A DNA stretch of 64,000 bases, from NCBI GenBank assembly GCA_030765525.1, contig JAVCCK010000019.1, positions 17,320-81,319 on the forward strand, written 5' to 3'. The position numbers were made by a program, and so were the translations under genes. Origin of the DNA: Candidatus Lernaella stagnicola. GTDB lineage: Bacteria; Lernaellota; Lernaellaia; Lernaellales; Lernaellaceae. The notes below the pieces were generated by a model. The model was not told the origin of the DNA and ran no database searches. It saw nothing but the letters and a program-made list of their open reading frames with translations. Positions 1 to 9,514 of the stretch are shown here, piece by piece; positions within the stretch are counted from its first letter, which is position 1, and every line of letters starts with the position of its first letter.

Positions 1-98
1 TTCGCGCGCCCGTCTGAATTTTAGTCCGCGAACTGATAATCCGGGTTGGCGTGCTTATTTTTTCTTTGACCGAACAACCAAAGGAAAAATCTGTAGCC

Positions 99-2027
99 AT
101 GTCTATTCGCACGGCCCTCGTTTCCGCTTTTGCTACGATCGCCGCTGTCGTTCTGCTTGTCGTCGCGTTACTCGGTATCAGCGGCATTAATCAGAGTGTC
201 CTTCGTGAGGCGCAGATACGCACAAACCACAACCTCTTCCTGTTGGAATCACAATACAACCAACGGCTGCGGCTCCTGGCCGAACAGGTGCAAAATCACG
301 CCAAAGATCTCTATCGCGCCGAGAAAGACCGTCAGGATTTCCTATTCGCGCTAAAACGCGAAATGAATCTGACGGTGCTCAATGTCTGCAGCACCGACGG
401 CCGCCCCCTTCTGGGCGCCTATCCCCAAAGCGACGCCCTGGTGCCCATCGCAAACGATCCGGTAATCCGCCGCGCACTGACCGGCCGCCTCGCTTTCGGT
501 ACCGTCCTACTGGATCCTACACGCCTCTTCCTGGAAGGCGGCGCCGCGTTGCAGAACGCGATGGTCGTGTCCAACGGCGATGACGCCCCCCTCACCGATG
601 CCCTATTTCGCTGGGTCGCGGTGCCTTTGTTTGATGACGCCGGGCACTTGTCGGCCATCGTTTACGGCGGACGCGCCACGAACCTTGATTTCGATTTGGT
701 CGACGACCTGCGCGACGTGCTGTTCGGAAAAGGCCAATTCGACGGTAAGCCCCTGGGAACCGTCACATTCTTTCTGCGAGACCGCCGGGTCGCCACCAAC
801 GTGATCCGCGAAAACCGTCGTCGCGCCGTGGGTACCTACGTGTCCGGCGAAGTCCGGCAACACGTCCTCGAAGGCGGTGAACCCTGGTACGACCGCGCCT
901 GGGTCGTCGATGCTTGGTACCTCAGCGGATACCGCCCGCTCGAAGATCCCGACGGTCGCATCATCGGGATGACCTACGTGGGCTTGCTCGAAGCCCAATA
1001 CACCGCGCTTCGCAACAAGCTGCTGTGGCGCTTCTTAGGTCCGCTCGCCCTGTTGTTCGGGCTCGCTACGGCACTGAGTCTTGTGTTCGTGCGGCGCATC
1101 ACCCGCCCGTTGCGCGAACTCGGCGACGAAACAGCATCCATTGCCGCCGGCCGCTGGGACGAAAACATTGACGTTCGGCCCGGCTTTACCGAACTGTCGC
1201 AACTGGCCGACAGCATTCGCGCCATGAAGTCGGCCTTGGCCGAACATGACCACCGACTGAAAGAGCGGAACCGGCAGTTTGCCGAAGCGAACGAGAAACT
1301 GACGCGCACCAACCACAACTATATGCAGATGCTCGGTTTCGTCACCCACGAGTTGCGCTCGCCCCTGACGGCAAACCAAGGGTTGATCGACGTGATGATG
1401 CAGGGCCTGACTGGTGAAGTGCCCGACAAGGTTCGCGAACTCTTGGTGCGCATCAAACGCAATTCCGAAGAGTTGCTCGACATGGTCAAAAACTACCTCG
1501 ACCTGTCGCGGGTCGAGCGCGGCGAATTCGAGGCGAAGCGCGAAAATATCGATGTGTGCGCCGAAGTCGTACAGCCGGCGGTGGACATGGCCGGGCCGTT
1601 ATTCGCCTCGCGCAACATCACACTGACGACGTCGTGCCCGGAAAAACAAACGGCCTACGCCGACGCCGAATTGTTGCGCATCGCCTTGACCAACTACCTC
1701 ACCAACGCCGCGAAATACGGTCGTGAGGGCGCCACGGCCCACCTTAATGTCGACGCCGACGAGGAAAAGCTGAGTGTGTCGGTATGGAATGAAGGCGAGG
1801 GCTTCACGCAGGAGCAGCACTCCGAACTGTTCGGAAAATTCAACCGGCTTCGAAACGCCAACACGCGCGGTAAACGCGGCAGCGGCCTCGGCCTTTTCCT
1901 GACCCGTCAAATCCTATCCTTGCACGAGGGCGATGTTTGGGCGGAATCGGAGCCCGGAAAATGGGCGCGTTTCGGCTTCTCGATACCCCTACGCGCGGCC
2001 GCCTCCCCTCCGCCCTCGAAGCGATAG
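99..2027 (+). CDS. Membrane sensor histidine kinase (Cache-like sensor, HAMP, HisKA, HATPase)
   Basis: Inner-membrane two-component sensor kinase of 642 residues. A first membrane helix (about 5-27) and a second (about 311-332) bracket a periplasmic region of about 280 residues that looks like a Cache-type ligand sensor. A HAMP linker follows, then the HisKA H-box with the phosphoacceptor His near 417 (THELRSP). A HATPase domain has an N-box (TNYLTNAAKYG), G1 (NEGEGF) and G2 (GSGLGLFL). The ATG at 99 is preferred to one at 51 because AAGGAAA lies 11 bases upstream and the 16 extra residues would precede the first helix. No response regulator gene is adjacent, so it is an orphan kinase here. 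Ligand and target cannot be told from sequence. Confident as to family. Confidence 0.93.
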   Translation: MSIRTALVSAFATIAAVVLLVVALLGISGINQSVLREAQIRTNHNLFLLESQYNQRLRLLAEQVQNHAKDLYRAEKDRQDFLFALKREMNLTVLNVCSTDGRPLLGAYPQSDALVPIANDPVIRRALTGRLAFGTVLLDPTRLFLEGGAALQNAMVVSNGDDAPLTDALFRWVAVPLFDDAGHLSAIVYGGRATNLDFDLVDDLRDVLFGKGQFDGKPLGTVTFFLRDRRVATNVIRENRRRAVGTYVSGEVRQHVLEGGEPWYDRAWVVDAWYLSGYRPLEDPDGRIIGMTYVGLLEAQYTALRNKLLWRFLGPLALLFGLATALSLVFVRRITRPLRELGDETASIAAGRWDENIDVRPGFTELSQLADSIRAMKSALAEHDHRLKERNRQFAEANEKLTRTNHNYMQMLGFVTHELRSPLTANQGLIDVMMQGLTGEVPDKVRELLVRIKRNSEELLDMVKNYLDLSRVERGEFEAKRENIDVCAEVVQPAVDMAGPLFASRNITLTTSCPEKQTAYADAELLRIALTNYLTNAAKYGREGATAHLNVDADEEKLSVSVWNEGEGFTQEQHSELFGKFNRLRNANTRGKRGSGLGLFLTRQILSLHEGDVWAESEPGKWARFGFSIPLRAAASPPPSKR

Positions 2028-2103
2028 CCTCCTGACAAAGACCCGCCGCGTTCTTACATTCCCTTTTGTGCAAGGGTGCAAGAAAATAAAAGGGGGATAG
2101 GGT

Positions 2104-3129
2104 TTGATAAAAGTCGCTTTCTACGGAACCAAAGCCTACGACAAACAATTCTTTGAGCAACACGCCGACGAGCGCCTGGCGTTTCATTTTCATGATTTCA
2201 ATCTTAACGAAATCACCGCCCCCCTCGCTGAGGGTTGCGACGCCGTGTGCCTATTCGTCAACGATCACGCCGACCGCTCGACGCTGCGGATCCTCGTGGA
2301 TATGAACGTCGGGCTTGTCGCCTTGCGCTGCGCCGGTTTCAACAACGTCGACCTCGAAGCCGCGCGTGAACTGCGGCTGCCCGTCGTGCGCGTTCCCGGG
2401 TATTCGCCCCACGCCATCGCCGAGTACACCCTCGGCCTGTTGTTGACGCTGAACCGAAAAATTCATCGCGCCTACAACCGCGTCCGCGATCAGAACTTCT
2501 CCCTTGAGGGTATGGTGGGCAGCGAAATTCACCGTAAAACTATCGGCGTGATCGGCACCGGGCGAATCGGTAAGCTCGTGGCGCAAGTGTTTCGCGGTCT
2601 GCAGACCGATGTCCTTGCGTATGACACCCACCCGGACGAGGAATGGGCGGCGTCGCACGGCGTCACGTATTTGCCCCTGGAACAACTGTTGGGGCGCGCC
2701 GACGTCGTCACGTTGCATGCACCTTTGATGCTTGAAACGTATCATACGATCAACGCGTTCACGATTTCCAAGATGAAACCCGGCGCGTATCTGATCAATA
2801 CGAGCCGTGGCGCACTGGTCGATACGCACGCGCTCATCGAGGCCCTGAAATCCGGACACCTCGGCGGCGTCGCGCTGGACGTTTACGAAGAAGAGGACGG
2901 CGTGTTTTTCAGCGACTTGTCACAAGAGATTTTGCCCGACGACGACCTGTCGCGCTTGCTCGGTTTCCCCAACGTGCTCGTCACTTCGCACCAAGCGTTC
3001 CTGACCCGCGAAGCCCTTCACGCCATCGCCGCCACCACGGTGCGGAATTTGCTTTGCCTCGAAACCGGTGAACCCTTCCCCACCGAAAACGTGCTGTGCT
3101 GCGATACCGATTCGCGCTCCGCCCCGTGA
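2104..3129 (+). CDS. ldhA: D-2-hydroxyacid dehydrogenase, D-lactate dehydrogenase type
   Basis: Cytosolic NAD-dependent dehydrogenase, 341 residues, expected to interconvert pyruvate and D-lactate. The Rossmann motif GTGRIG is at 151-156. The catalytic set of the family is in place: Arg235 (TSRGALVD), Glu264 (VYEEED) and His296 (TSHQAFLT). Sequence style and length match LdhA-type fermentative D-lactate dehydrogenases more than phosphoglycerate or formate dehydrogenases. Translation starts at TTG, with an AAGGGGGATAGGG Shine-Dalgarno region directly before it. The gene is monocistronic, convergent with the S9 peptidase 10 bp downstream. A GlcD/GlcF pair able to oxidise D-lactate or glycolate lies at 58.5-61 kb. 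Substrate preference is inferred from family resemblance. Confidence 0.9.
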   Translation: MIKVAFYGTKAYDKQFFEQHADERLAFHFHDFNLNEITAPLAEGCDAVCLFVNDHADRSTLRILVDMNVGLVALRCAGFNNVDLEAARELRLPVVRVPGYSPHAIAEYTLGLLLTLNRKIHRAYNRVRDQNFSLEGMVGSEIHRKTIGVIGTGRIGKLVAQVFRGLQTDVLAYDTHPDEEWAASHGVTYLPLEQLLGRADVVTLHAPLMLETYHTINAFTISKMKPGAYLINTSRGALVDTHALIEALKSGHLGGVALDVYEEEDGVFFSDLSQEILPDDDLSRLLGFPNVLVTSHQAFLTREALHAIAATTVRNLLCLETGEPFPTENVLCCDTDSRSAP

Positions 3130-3139
3130 CCCGGCCGCC

Positions 3140-5239
3140 CTACCGTGCCGCGGCAGGGTCACCGATTTGGTCGAGCAGAAAATAGTACGTGTCCGCCGTT
3201 TTTTTCATCACGTCCGACCAGTTCATCCCCTGGCCGTGTCCCGCCTGCCGCTGCAACTCGAATAAGATCGGTCCGCGTGAGGGCCCCGCGGCCTGCAACG
3301 CCGCCGCGAATTTTGCCGAGTGCAGCCAATGCACGCGCGTGTCCGACTCTGCCGTGTGGATGAAAGACGCCGGATACCGCACGCCCGGCAGCACCTGGTG
3401 ATAGGGTGAATAGGCCCACAGATAGCCGGTCTGCTCCGGCACGTCGGCGCTGCCGTACTCGGGAATCCACAACTGCGCCGGCGGGAATTTGTGGTAGCGC
3501 ACCATGTCGTAAAGCCCGACCTGGCCGACCGCCGCCGCGAACAAGTGCGGCACGCCGGTGATCATTGCGCCGACCAGCAAGCCGCCGTTCGACCCGCCGC
3601 GAATCGCCAATTTCTCCGGGCGCGTGTAATCCTCCCGAATCAAGTACCGCATGGCGTACTCGAAATCCTTGAAGACCTGGAACTTCTTCTCTTCCATGCC
3701 CGCCTTGTGCCACGCTTCGCCTTTTTCTCCACCGCCGCGAATCGCCGCCAGCGCGTACACGCCGCCCCGTTCGATCCAAAACAAATTCGTCCGCGAAAAA
3801 CTCGGCCCCATGCTGATGCTGAAGCCACCGTATCCATACAGCACCGTCGGGTTGCCGCCGTCGCGTACCATGTCCTTGCGATACACGAGGAACATCGGCA
3901 CTTTCGTGCCGTCGTAGGATGGATACTCCACGTACTCGACGGTGAAGTCCTCCGGATTGAACGCGCCGCCCGCCGAGGTCTTGATCATCGGTTCGGCCTT
4001 CATCGAGCGCGCCGGTTCGATGACGAACAGGCTTTGCGGATACAAAAAGGAGGAATACTCGATCACGATTCGCTCGCTGCCCGGCTCGCCGCTCATCCCG
4101 CTCACGGAGCCCGGCGCCGGGAGTTCGATTTCGCCAAGCTCGTGTCCCGCCAGATCAAACAGCCGCAAGTGTGACACGGCCGTTTCCAGATACAACGCCA
4201 CGAGCCGGTCCTTGCCGACGCGCTCGACGCCTTTGAGCGGCACGTCACGCTCCGGCAGGATGTCGCGCCAGTTTTCAGGCGACGGATCGTCGATGTCCGC
4301 TTCCACAAAGCGCATATTCGGCGCGTCCAGCGTCGTGTACAGCCACACCTTGTCGCCCACGACAGCCGCCGGCCACACCTCGGCGTCCAAGTTTTCCGCC
4401 ACGGTAATGACGCGGTTCGTCGCGATATCCACCAAGTAACTGTCGCTGGTCGTCACGCCGGTGCCGACGCTCATCATCAAGTAGCGGCCGTCGCGGTCCA
4501 CGCCGACACTCGGCCAGTCGGTTTTCTTCCGCCCGCGGCCGAACACGTACGTCGCCGCGTCCGCTTTCTCGCCCAAGCGATGGAAATACACGTGACGATC
4601 GTACTGCGCGCCGCCGGGGTAGGTTGTGAAGTAAAAGCCGCTGTCGTCGGGCAACCAGCCGATCGACGCGTGGCGCGTGTCGGGCAACGTGTCCGGCAAC
4701 CGCTTGCCCGTCGCTACATCGACCACGTACAACGTGCTGTTCTCGTCGCCGCCCTTCGACAAACCGTAGGCGACAAAGCCCCCCGTCTTCGATGGGCGAA
4801 ACCAGTCCAGCGCCGTCTTACCGCTGGCGTCGACGCTTTCCGGATCGACCAGCAGCCGGTCGCCGCCGTTCTCCCGCACGAAAAGCTTTCGTTGCTCTTG
4901 GCCGGGTTCAAGCTTGAGGTAGAAAACCTTGCCGCCCGCCATGAACGGGTCGCCCACGAAGCCGATGGCGAACAACTCGGCGATCCGCTCCGCCACGCCG
5001 TCCACTTTAACTTTTTCCAAGTACGCCCGCGTGCGCGCGTTTTGCGCCTCCACCCATGCCTCGGCCTGCGCGGCGTTTTCCAGGTCGCGATACGGATCGG
5101 CCACGAGATACCCGTTGATCTCCTCCGCTGTCGAACCGCGCGGCGCCGGCACTTCCGGCAAACGCATTCCGTGCGTCGCACAACCGGCGACGAACAAGAG
5201 CACCAACAACACCAAGCCAAAACGATTCACCAAACGCAT
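3140..5239 (-). CDS. Prolyl oligopeptidase family (S9) serine peptidase, lipoprotein
   Basis: 699-residue peptidase with an N-terminal beta-propeller and a C-terminal alpha/beta-hydrolase domain, the layout of S9A prolyl oligopeptidases. The catalytic triad is visible: Ser550 in GGSNGG, Asp633 in ESDTRVH and His668 in AGHGQG. The N-terminus is a lipoprotein signal (hydrophobic run ending VAGC, Cys20), so the enzyme is probably membrane-anchored outside the cytoplasm and would digest short proline-containing peptides there. AAGGAG lies 8 bases before the ATG. The gene is followed on the same strand by nothing within the window's D-LDH gene, with which it is convergent. Export is unusual but known for this family. 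Confidence 0.93.
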   Translation of the reverse strand: MRLVNRFGLVLLVLLFVAGCATHGMRLPEVPAPRGSTAEEINGYLVADPYRDLENAAQAEAWVEAQNARTRAYLEKVKVDGVAERIAELFAIGFVGDPFMAGGKVFYLKLEPGQEQRKLFVRENGGDRLLVDPESVDASGKTALDWFRPSKTGGFVAYGLSKGGDENSTLYVVDVATGKRLPDTLPDTRHASIGWLPDDSGFYFTTYPGGAQYDRHVYFHRLGEKADAATYVFGRGRKKTDWPSVGVDRDGRYLMMSVGTGVTTSDSYLVDIATNRVITVAENLDAEVWPAAVVGDKVWLYTTLDAPNMRFVEADIDDPSPENWRDILPERDVPLKGVERVGKDRLVALYLETAVSHLRLFDLAGHELGEIELPAPGSVSGMSGEPGSERIVIEYSSFLYPQSLFVIEPARSMKAEPMIKTSAGGAFNPEDFTVEYVEYPSYDGTKVPMFLVYRKDMVRDGGNPTVLYGYGGFSISMGPSFSRTNLFWIERGGVYALAAIRGGGEKGEAWHKAGMEEKKFQVFKDFEYAMRYLIREDYTRPEKLAIRGGSNGGLLVGAMITGVPHLFAAAVGQVGLYDMVRYHKFPPAQLWIPEYGSADVPEQTGYLWAYSPYHQVLPGVRYPASFIHTAESDTRVHWLHSAKFAAALQAAGPSRGPILFELQRQAGHGQGMNWSDVMKKTADTYYFLLDQIGDPAAAR

Positions 5240-5293
5240 TGCGCCTCTCCTTGCGGGTCAAAAGGTCGATTGCTTCTTCAACTTGAATCCGAC

Positions 5294-6589
5294 TCAGGCT
5301 TCGAGCGACGGGTAAACGCGCCTACCTTGTACGAACGTGGCCCGCACCGCCGTAGCGCGGAACCGCAACAAAATCGCATACAGCAGCGAGGCCGCATCCA
5401 TTTCCGGTGTCCATTCGGCCATCGGCAGGCATTCCCGCGGATCGAACACCACGAAATCCGCCTGCTTGCCCGGCCGGAAATCGCCGATCTCATCGGCCAA
5501 CCCCATCGCCTCGGCGCCACCGCGAGTCAGGAGATAAAACGCCAGTTCCGGCGTCACCACACGATGCGAATGCCCCAGCACCTTCCGCGCGATCTGGCCC
5601 GATATCGCCGACTCGGCCACTTCGGTGAGCGCCGGGTCCGACCCCGCGCCGATATCCGAACCCAAGCCGACCGCGACGCCGCGCGACATCGGCGCCGCCA
5701 AATCCAGAATGCCGCTCTCAAGCAAGATGTTCGACACTGGGCAGTGCGCCAGGCCGGTGCCCGTGGCGGCCATCACGTCCCAATCTTTCTCGTCGAGATA
5801 AATTCCGTGGCCCAAAATCGTGCGCGGCCCCAAAAGCCCCGCCCGGTCGTAAATATCCAGATAGCTGCGCGCCTCCGGGAACAACTCCGCCGCGCGCGCC
5901 ACCTCGGCCTTGTTTTCCGCAACGTGCGTCGCGACGTGGCACTTGTACTCAGCGGCCATGGCGCCGGCCTCGCGCAGCAGTTCGGCCGAACACGTCAGCG
6001 CAAATCGCGGCGTGAACGCGTACCGCAGCCGACCCTTTGCCTGCCCGTGCCACATCTCGCACAAGCGCTGCGAGGCCGCCAGCGAAGCCGCCGTGTTTTC
6101 CTGCAGCGCGGGCGGGCTGTGCTGGTCCATCATGACCTTGCCGATCACCCCGCGAATCCCTACCGATTCGGCCACCGCGAAAACGGCGTCGGTCGCGTCT
6201 TCGTTCACGGTGACATACAGCCCGACGGTCGTTGTTCCGGTGGCCAGCAGTCGGTGAAAAAAGTCCGGCGCCTCTCGTATCGCCACATCGGCACTGTATG
6301 CCGACTCCATGGGAAACACGACTTTGCTCAGCCACTCGAGCAGTGACGCGTGACGCACGTTGACCGCGCGCGCCTGGGCGACGTGGCAATGCGTGTCCAC
6401 GAAACCGGGCATCACGAGGTAGTTGCTGAAATCGACGGTCTCGCACCCCTCGGGCAACGCGATTTCCTCCCGCGCGCCCGCCGCGAGTATCGTGCCGTCG
6501 TCGTCCACGAGCAGGCCGCCATCTTCCAACAACAACGCTCGTTCGGGCGTCGACGGATTCAACAACGTCCCTCGAAAAAATCGCGGCAT
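5294..6589 (-). CDS. guaD: Guanine deaminase / amidohydrolase-superfamily deaminase
   Basis: 431-residue cytosolic metal-dependent deaminase. The first metal motif is HCH at 67-69 (FVDTHCH), followed by a tail rich in Trp and Phe as in guanine deaminases. HVAENK, GHGIYL, the substrate-binding HCPVSN and the metal Asp in GLGSDIGAG come in the expected order. It should hydrolyse guanine to xanthine and ammonia; another purine or triazine substrate cannot be ruled out. An in-frame extension reaches 6715 but would overlap the upstream gene, so the ATG at 6589 is used. It starts one base after the stop of the TldE-like gene, so the two are surely co-transcribed. No xanthine dehydrogenase gene is nearby. 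Confidence 0.82.
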   Translation of the reverse strand: MPRFFRGTLLNPSTPERALLLEDGGLLVDDDGTILAAGAREEIALPEGCETVDFSNYLVMPGFVDTHCHVAQARAVNVRHASLLEWLSKVVFPMESAYSADVAIREAPDFFHRLLATGTTTVGLYVTVNEDATDAVFAVAESVGIRGVIGKVMMDQHSPPALQENTAASLAASQRLCEMWHGQAKGRLRYAFTPRFALTCSAELLREAGAMAAEYKCHVATHVAENKAEVARAAELFPEARSYLDIYDRAGLLGPRTILGHGIYLDEKDWDVMAATGTGLAHCPVSNILLESGILDLAAPMSRGVAVGLGSDIGAGSDPALTEVAESAISGQIARKVLGHSHRVVTPELAFYLLTRGGAEAMGLADEIGDFRPGKQADFVVFDPRECLPMAEWTPEMDAASLLYAILLRFRATAVRATFVQGRRVYPSLEA

Positions 6590-6590
6590 C

Positions 6591-7943
6591 CTATTGCTCC
6601 TTCTGCACGCCGATAAAACGGAAGCGGTCGATTTGCGCCGCCGGTGTGAGGTACGCGCCGTATTCCCCCCACCACGCGGGCGTCGACCGCATCTGCCGTG
6701 ACAACGCGCGGACATTGGCGAACGCTTCCATAAACGGTTGCTGGAAGCGCAAATTCCGCAGACCCGACGTCACCTTCCCGTTCTCGATCAAAAACGTGCC
6801 GTCGCGCGTCATGCCCGTCAGCACCGCGCGACGCGTGTCGATCATGCCGTTGACGTAATGAAACCGCGTCACCAGAATACCGCGCTCCACCGACGCGATC
6901 ATCTCTTCCAGGTCGCTGTCACCGCCCGCCATCACCAAATTCATCGCCATCGCGCCCCACCCCGATTCGCCCGGCGGTACGGCATGGCCCGTGCTGACCC
7001 GGCCGGACCGCGCGCCGCTTCGCAAATCGGTCACGCCGCGCCCGCATACGCCGCGTTTGATGAAATCCACGCGCTGTTTGGGCATGCCTTCGAAATCGAA
7101 GGGTACGCCCAACGCCTGCGCGTTGAGCCCGTCATCGTAAATTGAAATTGCCTCGCCGGTGATGCTTTCACCCTCGCGACCGGCCAGAAAACTTGTGCCT
7201 TCCTCATTGGATCGCGCGCCGAAACCAATGACGTTCAACCATTCCAACGCCTCGGCGACAGCCGCCGGCTCCAAGATCACCTCATACTCGCCCGGTTCGA
7301 TTTCCACGCGCTCCCGGCCCGCCCGGCACTTGGCCAACGCCCGTTTCGCCGCCGCCTCGCAGTCAATGTCCGCCATGTCCCGCGATACACCCGCCGCGTA
7401 CCCGTACGCCGGGCCGTCGCCAACGATCGCCATCAGTTCCGCAACCGACAACGGGACGTAGGCGCGCAGTCCCGCCGTATTGGCCACGGCCAATTCGCCC
7501 GCGCCCGTGGCCAGCAGGCCCGACGCCACCGCTCCGGCCGCCTTCGCCACTTCACAAATCGTTTTGACCGACCGCGCCCGCGCGTCCGCCGAATACTCCG
7601 CCGTCGAATCCACGAAGGTCACCACCTCCCCGTACTCTTGCGGACCGGGCAACGGCGGCGAATCCTCCACCGGGGGGTTGGCCGCCGCCACGGCCTCGGC
7701 GCGGCGCAATGTGGCGACAAGCTCGCTCGGGGCGAGACTGTTGGTCACGGCGATTCCCTCGCGCTGATCAATCCGCGCGCGAATCGAAACGACCGTGTTT
7801 TCCGTATGCATATTCTGGTGCACGCGGTTCCCGGCAAAGCGCGTCAGTCCCGATGACTGTCCCTGGCACACGGCGACCGCTTCTCCCTTGGCCTCCGACA
7901 ACGCCGCGTCCAACGCCGCGAAAATCGCTTCCCGCCCGATCAT
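6591..7943 (-). CDS. pmbA: TldE/PmbA-family protein, partner subunit of TldD
   Basis: 450-residue member of the TldD/PmbA (U62) family, the non-metal subunit: it lacks the HExxxH motif seen in its upstream neighbour. In Escherichia coli the TldD-TldE heterodimer degrades unfolded peptides and trims the microcin B17 precursor and CcdA. The ATG at 7943 overlaps the tldD stop as ATGA, which indicates translational coupling and a one-to-one complex. The frame is open upstream to 8633, but that part is antisense-like and arginine-rich and lies inside tldD, so it is not coding. Function as the TldE half is inferred from pairing and family. Confidence 0.88.
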   Translation of the reverse strand: MIGREAIFAALDAALSEAKGEAVAVCQGQSSGLTRFAGNRVHQNMHTENTVVSIRARIDQREGIAVTNSLAPSELVATLRRAEAVAAANPPVEDSPPLPGPQEYGEVVTFVDSTAEYSADARARSVKTICEVAKAAGAVASGLLATGAGELAVANTAGLRAYVPLSVAELMAIVGDGPAYGYAAGVSRDMADIDCEAAAKRALAKCRAGRERVEIEPGEYEVILEPAAVAEALEWLNVIGFGARSNEEGTSFLAGREGESITGEAISIYDDGLNAQALGVPFDFEGMPKQRVDFIKRGVCGRGVTDLRSGARSGRVSTGHAVPPGESGWGAMAMNLVMAGGDSDLEEMIASVERGILVTRFHYVNGMIDTRRAVLTGMTRDGTFLIENGKVTSGLRNLRFQQPFMEAFANVRALSRQMRSTPAWWGEYGAYLTPAAQIDRFRFIGVQKEQ

Positions 7944-9388
7944 GACGCACCCCCCACCGTGACGCCGCGAAAGCGTGCGGCGCTGCAACCGTGCCCCACA
8001 CGGGCGGTTTGCATCGGTTGCCCCTTGCCGCAATTCGGCACGCCGATGACCCGCCACTCCTGCTCGTTGCCCACCGCGTCGCAGCTTCCCCAAAAACGCG
8101 GCGTGATGCCCACGTACACGGGGTTGCGAAGCAGCTTGGTTCGTTTGCCGTTTTCGATCAGGTACGCGTACTCGCAACTGAAGCTGAAGTTCAACCGCAG
8201 ATCGTCGATGCTCCAACTCTTGTTGACGTCCATCAGCAGGCCGCGCTTCGTGTCGGCGATGAGTTCTTCCAACGACGGACCGCGAGGATCCGGCGCCAGG
8301 TTGATGTTCGTCATGCGAATCAACGGCAGCCGCGACCATCCCGCCGCGCGCATCGTGCCGTTGGACGCCAACCCCAAAGCCGCCGCCGTCTCCCGCGACA
8401 TTTGGTAGCCGACGAAGATGCCGTCGCGCACCAGATCGAAGCGCTGCGCCCGCACGCCTTCGTCGTCCCATCCGAAGCTGCCCAGGGCGCCGGGAATCGT
8501 CGCGTCGCCGTACAAGTTCACCTTCTCGCTGCCGTAACGCAGCGAGCCCAAACGGTCGGGCGTCATAAACGAGCCTCCCGCCAGGCTGATCTCCGTGCCC
8601 AGCGCGCGGTCCAACTCGGTCGGGTGTCCGCACGATTCATGAATTTGCAGCGCCAGTTGCGGCCCTGCGAGAATGATGTCGTACTCGCCCCGCGGGCACT
8701 CGGGCGCCGCTAGTAATTCGGCCGCCAGCGCGGCGGTCTGTCCTGCGTTGCCCGGTAGATTGAGTTCCTCGATCAACTCAAAACCGGCCGAGCCCCAACC
8801 GCCGCCGTGCGAATTTGGGTACGAAACCCGCTGCGTATCCCCGCCGCCCTGCGCGATGGCTTCGAGCGCCGCGCCACTGTGCAAAATATCCTGCTTGATC
8901 TCGGCGCCTTCCGTATCCACATAGACTTTGCGCTCGCGCATGAACTGCATGTGAGCCTTGCCGGAGCCGATGTCCGAATGCCTCTCCATTTCCCGGCAGG
9001 CCGAAACGAGAAGATCGATCTTCCTCTCGCGGGACACTTCTTCCGGATCGATCCGGCGCGGACTCGTGTACTCCCCGCGTTCGGCGAGCCGGTCGTCCAA
9101 GCGTGCGGGTTCGGTCGTCGTCAACGCGCTGGCCCGCGCGATGTCCACGGCGCGCTCGGCGCAGGCGGTCACCGCCGCTTCGGTAAGTTGGTTGGTCGAG
9201 GCAAAACCCCACGCACCCTTGGCCAGCACGCGAATCCCCAATCCTCGACTTTCGGATTCGCTCAGCGCTTCGACCCGCTCGCCGCGAACCATGATCCGTT
9301 GGTCGGTCGTGGTCACGGCTCGCGCATCCGCGTAGTCGATGTTTTTCTTCGCGAGCTGAGCAATCGCCAAGTCGGCCCATTTTTTCAT
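7940..9388 (-). CDS. tldD: TldD-family zinc metallopeptidase subunit
   Basis: 482-residue peptidase subunit. The zinc motif HESCGH (HExxxH) is at 250-255 inside IHESCGHPTE, the signature of TldD. It should form a heterodimer with the product of the next gene and cleave peptides threaded into the cavity. The ATG at 9388 is chosen because GGAGG lies just upstream; 28 extra in-frame residues would lack a ribosome site. It is the first gene of a tldD - tldE - guaD operon. I looked in the flanking gaps for a small precursor peptide, as found with microcin B17-like RiPPs, and saw none. A role in general peptide turnover is therefore more likely than RiPP maturation. Confidence 0.92.
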   Translation of the reverse strand: MKKWADLAIAQLAKKNIDYADARAVTTTDQRIMVRGERVEALSESESRGLGIRVLAKGAWGFASTNQLTEAAVTACAERAVDIARASALTTTEPARLDDRLAERGEYTSPRRIDPEEVSRERKIDLLVSACREMERHSDIGSGKAHMQFMRERKVYVDTEGAEIKQDILHSGAALEAIAQGGGDTQRVSYPNSHGGGWGSAGFELIEELNLPGNAGQTAALAAELLAAPECPRGEYDIILAGPQLALQIHESCGHPTELDRALGTEISLAGGSFMTPDRLGSLRYGSEKVNLYGDATIPGALGSFGWDDEGVRAQRFDLVRDGIFVGYQMSRETAAALGLASNGTMRAAGWSRLPLIRMTNINLAPDPRGPSLEELIADTKRGLLMDVNKSWSIDDLRLNFSFSCEYAYLIENGKRTKLLRNPVYVGITPRFWGSCDAVGNEQEWRVIGVPNCGKGQPMQTARVGHGCSAARFRGVTVGGAS

Positions 9389-9463
9389 GACATTCCTCCA
9401 CCTGCTGGAACGCCGCCTACACCACGGACGGCACAAGGTCATGTTAGAAATAAACGCTTGCTG

Positions 9464-9504
9464 AAAAAACACAAGTGCGACGGGAACCCGAAGGCTCCCG
9501 CCGC
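9464..9504 (-). terminator. Probable Rho-independent terminator after the PHP lipoprotein gene
   Basis: On the minus strand, arms of 9 bases (9496-9504 and 9477-9485, one G-U pair) enclose a 10-base loop, with a run of six T at 9464-9469. The run starts about seven bases after the stem, which is longer than ideal. It lies just past the stop codon at 9515. Confidence 0.5.
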
Positions 9505-9514
9505 GCTGATTTGC

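Noticed and set aside
1-98. GATAAT at 35-40 as -10 promoter of the histidine kinase gene
   Set aside because: No -35 element at proper distance could be supported, and the left end of the window cuts the context.
7944-8633. N-terminal extension of the TldE-like protein
   Set aside because: The open frame continues inside tldD in another reading phase and is Arg/Gly-rich; the ATG at 7943 with ATGA overlap is the proper start.
7940-9460. RiPP cluster around tldD/tldE
   Set aside because: No small precursor gene or tailoring enzyme is visible nearby; the next genes are a deaminase and a PHP lipoprotein.
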